Source: Mauremys mutica (lineage: Eukaryota; Chordata; Testudines; Geoemydidae). Taken from it: a stretch of DNA of 64,000 bases. The stretch covers positions 70,972,618-71,036,617 of the forward strand of contig NC_059080.1 of the NCBI RefSeq assembly GCF_020497125.1. The letters are read 5' to 3'. Of the stretch, positions 11,697 to 23,600 are shown in pieces. The translations under genes were made by a program, and so were the position numbers. Position 1 is the first letter of the stretch, and each line of letters opens with the position of its first letter. The notes under the pieces were generated by a model. It was not told the DNA's origin. It did not search any database and was given only the letters and a program-made list of their open reading frames with translations.

Positions 11697-14600
11697 CTGA
11701 AAAAAATGAATGCAGAAGAATTGGTGAAACACACATACTCTATTGGAGAAATACCCACCTCTTTCTGAACTATTAAGTATATAGAGTCTACCAATTCATT
11801 CATCCATGTCATAGCTAAATTTCTGCAAGCATAAACTTCATTTGGATGGCTTGCCAGATACCAGAGGATCCTTGGGTGATGCACAGGTGTCATACTGGCT
11901 CCTACACCAACCCCCTGCTCCTCCTGGCCATCATAAGAGTGTGGTCAGGGAAAGAGGCATGGCCAAATATTTCCTTAGGCTCTGGCAATGCCCAGCTACT
12001 GGAATGGCTCCTTGGGGGTATAGGCAGCCAAGGGAAAGCAGCCTTCAGGGAGCCACTAGTTTATGCTGGAGACTCGACTAGTATCAATATGGTCCAGGAT
12101 TGGGAGAACAGAAGATCTGTTTGTTTGCATGGTATCGATATTCTATCATAGTATAAGGATTGTTGTATATGGTATCTTGGAAATGATACAGTTCTACCTT
12201 GTTCATACAAACCTCAGTTGCTGAAACTGTTAATTGAAACAAATTAAACACTTATAAATTACACTGATAATTGTGATTATCCAAAAGAGATTGCTTCCTC
12301 ATTCCTCCATGATATGCAGACCATCAAAGATATACTGTAGATGTATCTTCATTTCAGGATCTCAAGATGTGCAGAGTCTTATAGCACTTATTACCTTGAA
12401 TGTAGTGTAGGTCAAAATTTAACACATCAGGAAGCAATTTATTTTTGCCTTTCACAGTGAATGGGGAGGGAGGAGTGCTTTTAATACTATGAAAAATGTA
12501 AAGCTCTGAGAACTTATTAAAAGCTCTAAAGTAATACATTGTAAGCCTGCTCTTATGCCTCTATAATGTAGAGTTTTTCATTCAATGGCTGTGAAAAGAA
12601 ACTCTTAAGGGGTCTGTAGCATTTTGGACAACGTTTTGTTCCATAATGCCCTGTTTGAGTCGCCCAGCTGTTTATTATATTCCTTTCTCTATCAGCTTTG
12701 TCAGGCATTAATGTAGCTTCACTGCTGAAACCACCTGGCAGGTAAATAGTATAACCGAGTTACTGTGCAGAAGTAACCCTGAGAGGAAGATCAGGAGAGG
12801 GGTACTCCATGCTGGGGGAAAGCAAAAGGGATGATGCTGGGGGAATCAGCAGCTTTCTTGTCATCATCATTCCAGGATGTTGTGTTTGTGCTAACCTGTT
12901 TGTGCTAACCAACCAAGAGACCTCAAGGCCATATAACATGTCTAAACTCAGAAGGGACCGTGACTAACCTATGAGTTTTATGTAAAAACACAGTGGCAAA
13001 CTGTCAAACCTGGTGACCAAGTTACATCTTCAGTGCTGTCTACACAAGGGAAAGGACAAAAGAAGAGTGGATTGTGATTGCTTAAACTGGAAATTGTGAT
13101 GTCAAAGGATTCCTTTTACAGCTTTAAGATGCATGCAACACTAACTGAATTAGCCAAACAGTAAATGTGAAGTGAATAATACTATTTACCTGGGTGACTA
13201 TCTTCAATCCTAGACCTCTTGAATCAACTACGACTACAGTTATAATGGTCTGAATCACCAGTGCAACAAAGTTGTTGAATCCAAACATCAAAGCGTAGCG
13301 TTCCATGCTTAGATTGACAGCGATCTGAAACCTAAAATTAAATGGTTGGTTAGTTAAACTGCAGAGAACGTGAATGTATTCCCTATCCTTTCTCTTGGAA
13401 AAGAGCGATAATTCACATATAGTACAGTATGTCTAGGCTAGGATAAAAGGTGTCATTTTACACGTTACTAACATATTTTAACATGCTAGTGTAGACAAGG
13501 CAAGGTGTATTTGAACATGTTAGCTATCTATCTCTGTCCTTACATGCCCCGTCCCCCCCATATTACCATAGTCTCTGAGGGTACGTCTACAGTACAAAAT
13601 TAATTCAAAGTTTATTTTATTTGAATTTCCAGAATTGAGTTCATACATTCAGTGTTGTGTCCCCACTAAAGCACATGAATTCGGCGGAGTGCTACCGAGG
13701 CTAGCATCAAATGGCAGAGCGTTGCACTGTGGTAGCTATCCCACAGTTCCCGCAGTCTCTGCCACCCGTTGGAATTGTGGGTTAAGCTCCCAGTGCATGA
13801 TGGGGCAAAAACATTCTCGCGAGTTTTTCTGGGTGTGTGCCATCACTCACTCCTCCCTCCGTGAAAGCTACAGCATGGTGCACCGCCTGTCTCCTGATAT
13901 GTTGAATCCACTTCAAATGTCCTCTCCTCTTTCTATCTACTCTTTCATCTAACCATTTCCCGCCCATCGTGCGCTTTCTCCAGATTGTCTGTCCTGGGCT
14001 CCCTTGGAAGCTACAGAAGGCAACAATTCCTCGCCGTTTCTCGGCCATCGTGAACAGAGCCGCACAGCTTCCACCGCAAACTCTGCTCATGCTTCTGCCG
14101 CAAACTCTGCTCTCACTGATTTTTTCCATGTTGTCTGTCGTGGGCTCCCGTGGAAGCTACAGAAGACAACCATTTACCGCCTTTTATCGGCCATCTTGAA
14201 CCAAACAGCTCATTTTGCGCCCTTTTTCGAGGATTACCCATGCAGGCGCTATTGCGCAGCAAACATGGAGGCTGCTCAGACCTCTGTTGCAGTTTTGACC
14301 GTTGTAAATACCTTACGCGTTATCCAGCAGTATGTTCAGTACTTGCAAAACCGGGAGAGGAAGTGACAACAGTGCGATTTACTGTACTAATGAGGACATG
14401 GACACAGACGTTCCTAGATGCATGGCATGTGGCCAGGGGCGGCTCTAGGCATTTTGCCGCCCCAAGCACGGCAGGCAGGCTGCCTCTGGCGGTTTGCCTG
14501 CGGAGGGTCTGCTGCTCCTGTGGCTTCGGCGGACCTCCCGCAGGCGTGCCTGCAGGAGATCCTCCAAAGCCGCGGGACCAGCGGACCCTCCGCAGGCACG

Positions 14601-17600
14601 CCTGCGGGAGGTCCACCGAAGCCGTGGGACCAGCGGACCCTCTGCAGGCAAGCCGCCGAGGGCAGCCTGCCTGCCGCCCTTGCGGCACCAGCAGAGCGCC
14701 GCCTGCGGCTTGCCGCCTCAAGCACGCGCTTGGGGTGCTGGGGCCTGGAGCTGCCCCTGCATGTGGCGATTGGGAGATCATGGTGGTATTGGGCCAGGTT
14801 CATGCCGTGGAACTCCGATTCTGGGCCCAGGAAACAAGCACAGACTGGTGGCAACGCATAGTGTTGCATTTCTGGGATGATTCCCAGTAGCTGCAAAACT
14901 TTCGTATGCGTAGGGCCACTTTCATGGAACTTTGTGACTTGCTGTCCCCTGCCCTGAAGCGCAAAGACATCAAAATGAGAGCAGCCCTCACAGTTGAGAA
15001 GCGAGTGGCCATAGCACTATGGAATCAGTTTGGAGTGGGCAAATCTACTGTAGGGGCTCCTGTGCTGCAAGTAGCCAACGCAATCATTGAGCAGCTGCTA
15101 TCAAGGGTAGTGACTTTGGGAAATGTGCAGACCACTGTGGATGGCTTTAATGTGCTGGGGTTCCCTAACTGTGGTGGGGCGATAGACAAAACACATATCC
15201 CCATCTTGGCCCTGGCACACCGTGGCGGCCAGTACATAAACCGCAAGGGGTACTTTCCCATGGTGCTGCAAGCACTGGTGAATCACAAGGGACGTTTCAC
15301 CAATACCAATGTGGGATGGCCGGGAAAGGTGCATGACGCTCGCATCTTCAGGACCTCTGGTCCATTTGAACAGCTGCAGGAAGGGACTTACTTCCCAGAC
15401 CAGAAAATTACTGCTGGGCATGTTGAAATGCCTATAGTTATCCTTGGGGACCCAGCCTACCCCTTAATGCCATGGCTCATGAAGCCATACACAGGCACCC
15501 TGTACAGTAGTAAGGAGCAGTTCAACTATAGGCTGAGCAAGTGCAGAATGGTGGTAGAATGTGCTTTTGGACGTTTGAAAGGTGCTGGCACAGTTTACTG
15601 ACTTGGTTAGATCTCAGCACAACCAATATTCCAATTGTAATTGCTGCTTGTTGTGTGCTCCACAATATCGGTGAGAGTAAGGGGGAGACTTTTTTATGGC
15701 GGGCTGGGAGGTTGAGGCAACTCGCCTGGCGGCCAGTTTCGCACAGCTGGACAAGAGGGTGATTAGAAGAGCACAGCAGGGCGCACTGCGCATCAGAGAA
15801 GCTTTGAAAACCAGTTTCATGACTGGCCAGGGTATGGTGTGACAGTTGTGTGTGTTTCTCTTGAAGTTACCTGCACCCTATATATATGAAAGGAAATAGT
15901 CAAAATTGTTTCAAAACTGTTCTTTATTATTTGATGCACAACACATTGAGAGAAATTAGAAGGTAGACTGGGGGAGCGGCGGAGAGGGTTGGGTTAGGGG
16001 GGTGGAGGAGGAGGGAAGGACAGGTCCAGAAACCAAATCAAAAGTTTGCATATGCCAGCTTTCTGGTGCTTGGGCAATCCTCTGGGGTTGAGTGTGGGGG
16101 TCCCCGTAGCCTCCCACCTCGTCTTCTTGGGCATCTGGGTGAGGAGGCTGTGGAACTTGGGGGGGAGGAGGGAGTTTGATTATACAGGGGCTGGAGCGGC
16201 AGTCTGTAGTCTTGGTGCCTTTCCCGCATTAGATCCGCCATGCAGCGGAGCATGTCAGTTTGCTCCCCCGTGAGCTTGACCATAGTGTCCTGCCTGCTCT
16301 CATTGCGTGCCTCCCTCCTCTCTTCATATTCCTGTAATGCTTTACGGGGACTCTGTAATTGTTTGCCTCCATGCATTCAGCTGGGCCCTATCATTGCGGG
16401 AGGACTGCATGAGCTTGGCGAACATGTCGTCCTGAGTTTGTTTTTTTCGCCTTCTAATCTGGACCAGCCTCTGGGGCGGAGTAGATAGGGGCCATGTTGA
16501 AACCTTTGCACCTGTGGGAGGAGAAAAAGGGAGGGTAGTATTTAAAAAAATACATTGCAGAGACCAAAGGGGGCACTTTCGTATGAGTAAGCCATCACAC
16601 ACGGCCAGGCAACAGAATTCATCTTGCAGGCAGCCCCTAGGGGTTCTGCTTCTTCTACATTCATTTCAATGTTTTCAAACTGCTGGGCCCCCTTTCCCAC
16701 AGCAAGCAAAGCCTGCTGGGTTTGCCATTTAAAAGGAGGGCCTGTATGCTCTCTGGGATGATCACTGCACACAACAACCTCCCCCACCCCCTCTGTACCC
16801 ACCATGTGTCTCCGATGAGGCTCAGAGCAGGGATGAGCCCTTTACACTAAATATGAACAACCCAGCACAGCTGGGTTCCCCCACCCCCACTGCGTGGCTC
16901 CGATCAGGCTCTCACTCACCAGAAGTACCTTCTCCAGGGTCATGGAACAGGAGCCCGCCTTGGGAGCGAGGAGAGGCTATTGGATCCAGCGTTAAGATTA
17001 GTTCCTGGCTAAAGGGGAAAACGGATTCCCCACTTGCCGCCTGTGCACTGTCCTCCTCCTTCTCCTTCTCCTCTTCGTCCTCCAATGTCTCTTCCTCCTC
17101 CCCCCATGCAGGTGTCCACGGACAGTGGTGGGGTAGTGATGTCATCTCCCCCCATAATTGCATGGAGCTCACGGTAAAAGCAGAATGTATGGGGCTGGTG
17201 ACCCAGAGCACCCGTTTACCTCCCTGGCTTTTTGGCTTGCCTGAGCTCCTTCATTTTTGTACAACACTGCTCTGTGTCCCTAGAGTAGCCTCTTTCCGCC
17301 ATGGCCCTGGAGACTTTAGCGTAGGTATTTGCGTTCCTTTTTTTGGTAGTTCTGCCATAAGAGACTCATCTCCCCAGCATGCAATGAGATCCAGTACCAC
17401 CCATTCAGACTATGCTGGAGCTCATTTGCGAATCCGGGATTGCGTGATCTCTTGTGATGGTGGACTCCGCATGGTCGCCTGTGATGGTGGATTGTGCTGC
17501 TGGTCACCTGTGCTGCTGGTGACTAAACAGGAAATGAAATTCAAAAGTTTCTGGGGCTTTTCCTGCCCACCTTGCTAGTGCATTGGAGTTGAGAGTGTTG

Positions 17601-20600
17601 TCCAGAGCGGTCAGAAGGGAGCATCCTGGGATAACTCCCGGAGGCCAATAATTATGAATTGCGTCCACAATACCTTTAACCCAGGATTGCAATCTCGATT
17701 TAAGTGCTACTCCACTTGCCAAGGAGGAGAACAGAAATTGAATTAAAGAGCCCTTTAAATTGAAAAAAACCGTTGGGTCACATGGACGGAATCATTTTTT
17801 TTCTGAAATAACTCGGCTAATTCTGATATAACAGGCTAGTGTAGACCAGGCCTCAGGAGAGGTTTCACCTTCTGTCCTCTAGGATCAGGGTATTGCCTAT
17901 AATCCCCATTTTGTAGATGGAGAACTGAGGCACAGAGGAAATAAGTGATTTGTTCAGACTTGCACAGGATGGCTATGAGAGAGCAGGGAATTAAACCTGG
18001 GTCTCCCACGTCCCAGACTAGCACCAAACTTCTGGATTATCCTTCCATTCTTGGTTCAGATGAGCCCTATGGGATCTAATAGAACCTCTTAAGAACAGAG
18101 TTTCTCTTGTCAGTTGGTTTGTAAGGTCTGTGGTTTGAGAGTGGCATTGATTACTTCTTATCTGTGTTGAATTCCTGTAAGTTTTTCTCTCCATTCACTT
18201 TTTTTTTTGCATTTATTTTAAACCTTTCTTTGTAAAATTGTATCTTTTGGGTCTTCTACTCAGAAAGTTTGCTTGTAATTCTTGCAATACATTGTACAGT
18301 ATGTCGATTATTTTTTTATTGGCCATAGGATATTTATTAGGTTCCTGAAGTTCTTGTGGTTTTCCATTTTTTTGGTAGAGCTGGTTGAACTTCATGGCAA
18401 ACCATCTGTCAGATTTGGCCTATTTTCCTGTTTGTGAACTGTCCATGTACCAATCAGGATATTTTCTGTTTGCAGTGTTTGTAGCCATGTTGGTCCCTGT
18501 TGCATCGCACTCGAGCAGGAACAGAGCCCAAGCAGAGAGAGAGAGAGAGACAGCGTGTGTGTGTATGCATATGCTTCTTTATTCATTTCCCAGCATGCTC
18601 TTATATACAAGATGGTGGCTAATTGATTAATCAAATCAACACAGCTGCAGCTGTAACCCATAGGGTAATTATCCTACACACCTGTATCCTATTTACAATT
18701 AGCTGGCCAATGAGAACAAGCCCAAGGCCAGTCCTTCACACACAACTCCCAGCATAATCAGCTCAGTATCTCACATTCTAATCCCACATCTCCCCCCTCT
18801 ATTCAAAATAAAGAAGAGGGAAAGGAAAAGAGGATAAAAAACATTCACAAAACATTTCCAACTTATAACAACATAACACCACAATCTATCTTAGTCTTGT
18901 CCAAGAAGTTTAAATTATCATGCTAAAGAACAATAATGTTTAAAACAGATAGGTGCAGGTCCTCAGCTGGTGTAAAGTAACACCAGCTGAGGATCTGCCT
19001 CAGAACCTTCAAATAAGATCACAATACACAACCACTAAGTAATCTGTTCACAAGCCAAAATTAAAACCTATATAACCATGCAATCATTAACATATAAAAC
19101 ACCAAACAAACAAAGACAAAATACAACAAACAAGTGATGTGAATTTTACAGGATTCCCCCCTCTCTGTTTTACCAAAGCATTCCTCAGATGTCAGGCGAT
19201 CAAACTGACACTGATGATGGGGGGGGGTATTCCCCCTTCTCTGTTAAAAACACATCACTTAACAACAACAACAACAATTCTGGCCAGAAGACATCACAAG
19301 ACAAAACAAAAAACACAAAACATAACTCTTTATAATAATTGCATGGTACACTAAATGCAAGTGATAGAATTGTAAAAACTAAAAGGCAGTTGTAGCTTTA
19401 ACTCTCCAATATAGCTTCTCTAACACAATTTTCAAAACAGTATCTTGAGAAGCACAAATAAAGACAGTAAACAAGTTGGACATTCTGTAGTGAATGTGTC
19501 ATAAGAATAAAATCTGTGAGGCAATTTCTATAAAAAACATCACATACTGATTTAAAGGCAGCTGCAAAGCAGTCTGAGTTAACTCCCAAGTCTTAAAAAT
19601 TTAAAAACAAAACAAAAAACCTTTCCATTTAGCAACACTGTTCTCTTATTAAAACTGAGTTCTTATATATTTTAACATGCACTCAATGGCACAGAGATAG
19701 TGTTTTCTTTAGAAGGAAAGGCAGCTGTTCATGCTTGAAGAGAACTCCTACTAAAGTTCTGCAGCTGCCTGAGAGACCTTGATCTTCTCCACCCCCTCCT
19801 CCAGCTTGATTTCAAAGTTCCAAGCTCCTCCTTGTTTCACAGCATGGAGTCTAGAGGACTCTGGTAATTGTAGGGGAAGTAACAATCCCACATGATGATC
19901 TCCCGGGCAGTCTTAAGGATCTCAACACTTGCTGTGCTCAATGTCCTGGAAATCAACATCATTAACTGGTAAGACCTGGTCTCCCTCCTGCAGCCTGCCC
20001 CGCTCCGCGATGCATATCTTCCGCTTCCACAGCGGTTTCCATGGCAACTGCTCTGCCCTTTCTGCGACTTATAGCCGCTCTTCCCTGGGCTCAGCCTCCC
20101 TTTTAACTGCTCTGCCCTTCTTTCGCGACTTATAGCCGCCCTTCTTCTCCGCGACTTATAGCCGCCGCTTATCTCTGCGACTTATAGCCGCCCTTCTTCT
20201 CTGCGACTTATAGCCGCTCTTCCCTGGGCTCCCTTTTCAGACGCCCTGCAGCTTGCCGCTCACCACTGAGTTCAGGTGCGCCTCCTTTCTTTTTGGGACT
20301 TCCTGCGGCTCCTAGCCACGCAACACTGAACTCAGGTGCGCCTCTTTTCGGACGCCCTGCGGCCGCTGCTTCGACTCTGAGCTCAGGTGCGCCTCCTTTC
20401 TTATTGGGCTTTCTTGCGGCTCCTAGCCACGCAACACTGAGCTCAGGCACGTCTCCTTTTTCTCAGGCCATCGGCATCAATGCCTGCATTCTCCACCATT
20501 TGTTGCATCGCACTCGAGCAGGAACAGAGCCCAAGCAGAGAGAGAGAGAGAGAGACAGCGTGTGTGTGTATGCATATGCTTCTTTATTCATTTCCCAGCA

Positions 20601-23600
20601 TGCTCTTATATACAAGATGGTGGCTAATTGATTAATCAAATCAACACAGCTGCAGCTGTAACCCATAGGGTAATTATCCTACACACCTGTATCCTATTTA
20701 CAATTAGCTGGCCAATGAGAACAAGCCCAAGGCCAGTCCTTCACACACAACTCCCAGCATAATCAGCTCAGTATCTCACATTCTAATCCCACAGGTCCCA
20801 GATATGAGAGAGACAAGGTAGGTGACATGTCTGTCACCTTCTGTTGGAGAATTTGTTCATTGTTTACTATTCCTGAACATATAATATTTAAGACTGTTGC
20901 CTTCTGTAAGTCTGTACAGCATATAGCAAATTGGGGAGCAGGCTTTGGCACTATCTCAGTGTAAATGTGCTTAGTTATATTTGGGCCCTCGGGTGTTTTG
21001 GAAACCATTTATGGCGAGTACTCAATATGCAGCACTAAGAATGTGGGCTGTGAGATTGGTCAGGTAAGTCACGCGATGGGTGAGCTAACATTGATAAAAA
21101 CAGCAGCATTGCCTGAAGAAATCATTGGGATGTTGAATCTCTTTGAGGGGAGCATTGTGTAGTCTAGGAAATATTAGGACATCTGTTTCCTGTCTATTTT
21201 GTGCAGAGAATGAGCATTAGGTTTGGCCATATTCATAGACTTCAGATTTAAAAACAGCTGGATTCATTCTTGACTGAGGAAGAGAAAGAAATAGGCTGGA
21301 TTTATTTGCTGTTCAGCAGATTTTACATTCATTTCCACACTCACTCTCACGCCTACCTAAACCAGGGCTTAAATTCTCAGGGCTGGTCCACACTAGCTCT
21401 TTAAATCGAATTTAGCAGCGTTAAATCGAATTAAGCGTGCACCCGTCCACACCAGGAAGCCATTTAATTCGACATAGAGGGCTCCTTAGTTGGACTTCGG
21501 TACTCCACCTCGACAAGGGGAGTAGCGCTAAATTCGACATGGCTATGTCGAATTAGGCTAGGTGTGGATGCTAATCGATCTTAGTAGCTCCGGGAGCTAT
21601 CCCACAGTGCAACACTCTGTTGACGCTCTGGACGCCAGTCGGAGCTTGGATGCTCTGACCAGCCGCACAGGAAATGCCCCGGGAAAATTTGAATTCCTTT
21701 TCCTGTATGGACAGTTTGAATCACATTTCCTGGTTGCTCATCGGGGCGAGCTCAGCAGCACCGGCAACGATGCAGAGCTCTCCAGCAGAGGAGTCCAGGC
21801 AATCTCAGACTAGAAAGAGGTCCCCAGCATGGACTGACCGGGAAGTCTCGGATCTGATTGCTGTGTGGGGCGATGTGTCTGTGCTTTCGGAGCTGCGCTC
21901 CAGCAAACGGAATGCAAAGACCTTCGAGAAGGTCTCCAAAGCCATGAGAGACAGAGGATACAGCCGGGATGCAATGCAGTGCCGCATGAAAGTCAAGGAG
22001 CTGAGACAAGGCTACCAGAAACTCAGAGCGGCAAACGGACGCTCCGGAGCCCAGCCCCAGACATGCCGCTTCTACGAGGCACTGCATGCCATTCTCGGTG
22101 GGTCTGCCACCACTGCCCCACCAGTGTGCGTGGACTCTGAGGATGGGACAGTGTCGACGGACTGTTCCTCGGAGATGTTCGCGGACGGGGAAGATGAGGA
22201 GGACGAGGCAGTCGATGGCGCTTTTCCCGACAGCCAGGATCTCTTCCTCACCCTCACTGAGATCCCCTACCAACCCTCCCCAGCCGTTACCACGGACCCT
22301 GAATCGGGAGAAGGATCAGTCCGTAAGTGCTTTAAACAAGTTAACATTTATTTATTAAAAGCAGCTAAGAACAACGAGTTAACATTTTTTTTAGTAATTA
22401 AACAGGGAGAGACATTAGGAGAACAGAAGGTCTACATACAGGGGGATGGAACTTTTATCTTCAGAAGAGATCTCCAGGAAACTCTCCTGGAGGTAATCTG
22501 AAAGTCTATGCAGGAGGTTCCTTGGCAGAGCTAGCTTATCGTGTGCCCCGAGGTAGCACACTTTGCCTTTCCATGCTATAAGCTGGAACTCCGGGACCAT
22601 TGCCCTCACGAGCATGGCAGAGTAGGCCCCTGGGTTGTAGTGGCTTTCTTCCAGCATGCGCGCTCTCTCTGCCCGTGAGACTCTCCTCAGGGTGATCTCT
22701 CTCGCACACTCCTGCATGAAATTAGAGTAATTGGGGTACTAATAGTAATGGGAGCGCTTAACTGTTCCTTTGCATAACAAGAAGCCTCACTTAACAGGCA
22801 CGTGCTGCAGTCTACAGAGTGGCAGCATACAGGGATCTTTCCCAGTGAACAGCCGCGAGGGGGTGCAACAGGGGCCGAGTTTATGCTTTCAGGATTGCCT
22901 GCATCAAGAGGCCAGAGCTGTACATTCACTTCTATGAATCCAAAAGTGTTTGGCTTACCATGCCTTGCTGCTACACGAATTCTTCTTTCCTGCAAAGGTT
23001 CTCTGATCTGCAGCCCAATACCCCAGGCAATGAAAGCGCATTCAGAGAAATCGAACTTTCCATTAGTGAGTGCGCATGAGACAGGTGCTGTGCATACTCT
23101 TGTTCACAGACACCGAGTAGACTGTTTCTTTGTTTAAAAAATGTATCATTGTAAGAAATTCACTATCTTTTTGACATCACACAGGTGCAACTGTATCACG
23201 ACCTGATGCACCATGCCCCTCACAGATGATGGCGCAAACTAGAAGGCGTAAGAAAAAGACAAGGGACGAGATGTTTGCTGAACTTATGGGCTGCTCCAGA
23301 GCCGAGGCGGACCAGCAGAGCCAGTGGAGGGAGAACCTCAGTCAGCAGCACCGCTCACTCTGCGAATGGGAGGACAGGTGGCGTCAGGAGGACCACCAGG
23401 CGACTCAAACGCTGCTTGGACTAATGAGGGAGCAAACGGACACGCTCAGGCGCCTTGTCGATGTTCTGCAGGACCGCAGGCAGGAAGACAGAGCCCTCCT
23501 GCACTGTATCTGCAACCGCCCACCTTCGCCTCAAACTCCAATCCCCCCCTCATCAAAAATAACAAGGAGGGTCACCAGGGGCGTGAAAACTGTCACTGCA

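Larger units (their letters stand above)
13579..17852 (+). mobile_element. Harbinger (PIF) element 1, decayed, transposase on plus strand
   Basis: The ends read GGGTACGTCTACAGTAC on the left and, on the opposite strand, GGCCTGGTCTACACTAG on the right. The flanking triplets are TGA and TCA, an imperfect match to a 3 bp target duplication. The interior carries a HARBI1-like transposase relic on the plus strand and a SANT-domain gene relic on the minus strand, converging. This is the standard two-gene Harbinger plan. A hAT element sits inside it (14434-14759). It lies within SLC19A3 intron 3. Confidence 0.85.
18498..20793 (-). mobile_element. Complete non-autonomous LTR retrotransposon
   Basis: On the minus strand the order is 5' LTR (20793-20501), interior, 3' LTR (18788-18498). 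The target duplication is 6 bp, GGTCCC, on both sides. LTRs begin TGTGGG and end CAACA, and contain GTATATAAG and AATAAAG for transcription start and polyadenylation. Two bases after the 5' LTR comes TGGTGGAGAATGCAGGCA, a probable primer-binding site. A purine tract AGAGGGGGGAGA abuts the 3' LTR. The 1.7 kb interior has no gag, pol or env. The LTRs appear identical except for one GA unit, so the insertion is recent. It lies in SLC19A3 intron 3 in the same orientation as the gene. Confidence 0.92.

Noticed and set aside
14150..14896. Long frames up to 246 codons on both strands
   Set aside because: They run through a nested hAT element with CCGCAGGCG-type repeats inside a broken transposase gene. 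The apparent arginine- and alanine-rich proteins are artefacts.
20064..20217. Regularly spaced repeats as a CRISPR-like array
   Set aside because: The units are part of a vertebrate LTR element, the spacers are only 11 bases and similar to one another, and no cas genes are present.
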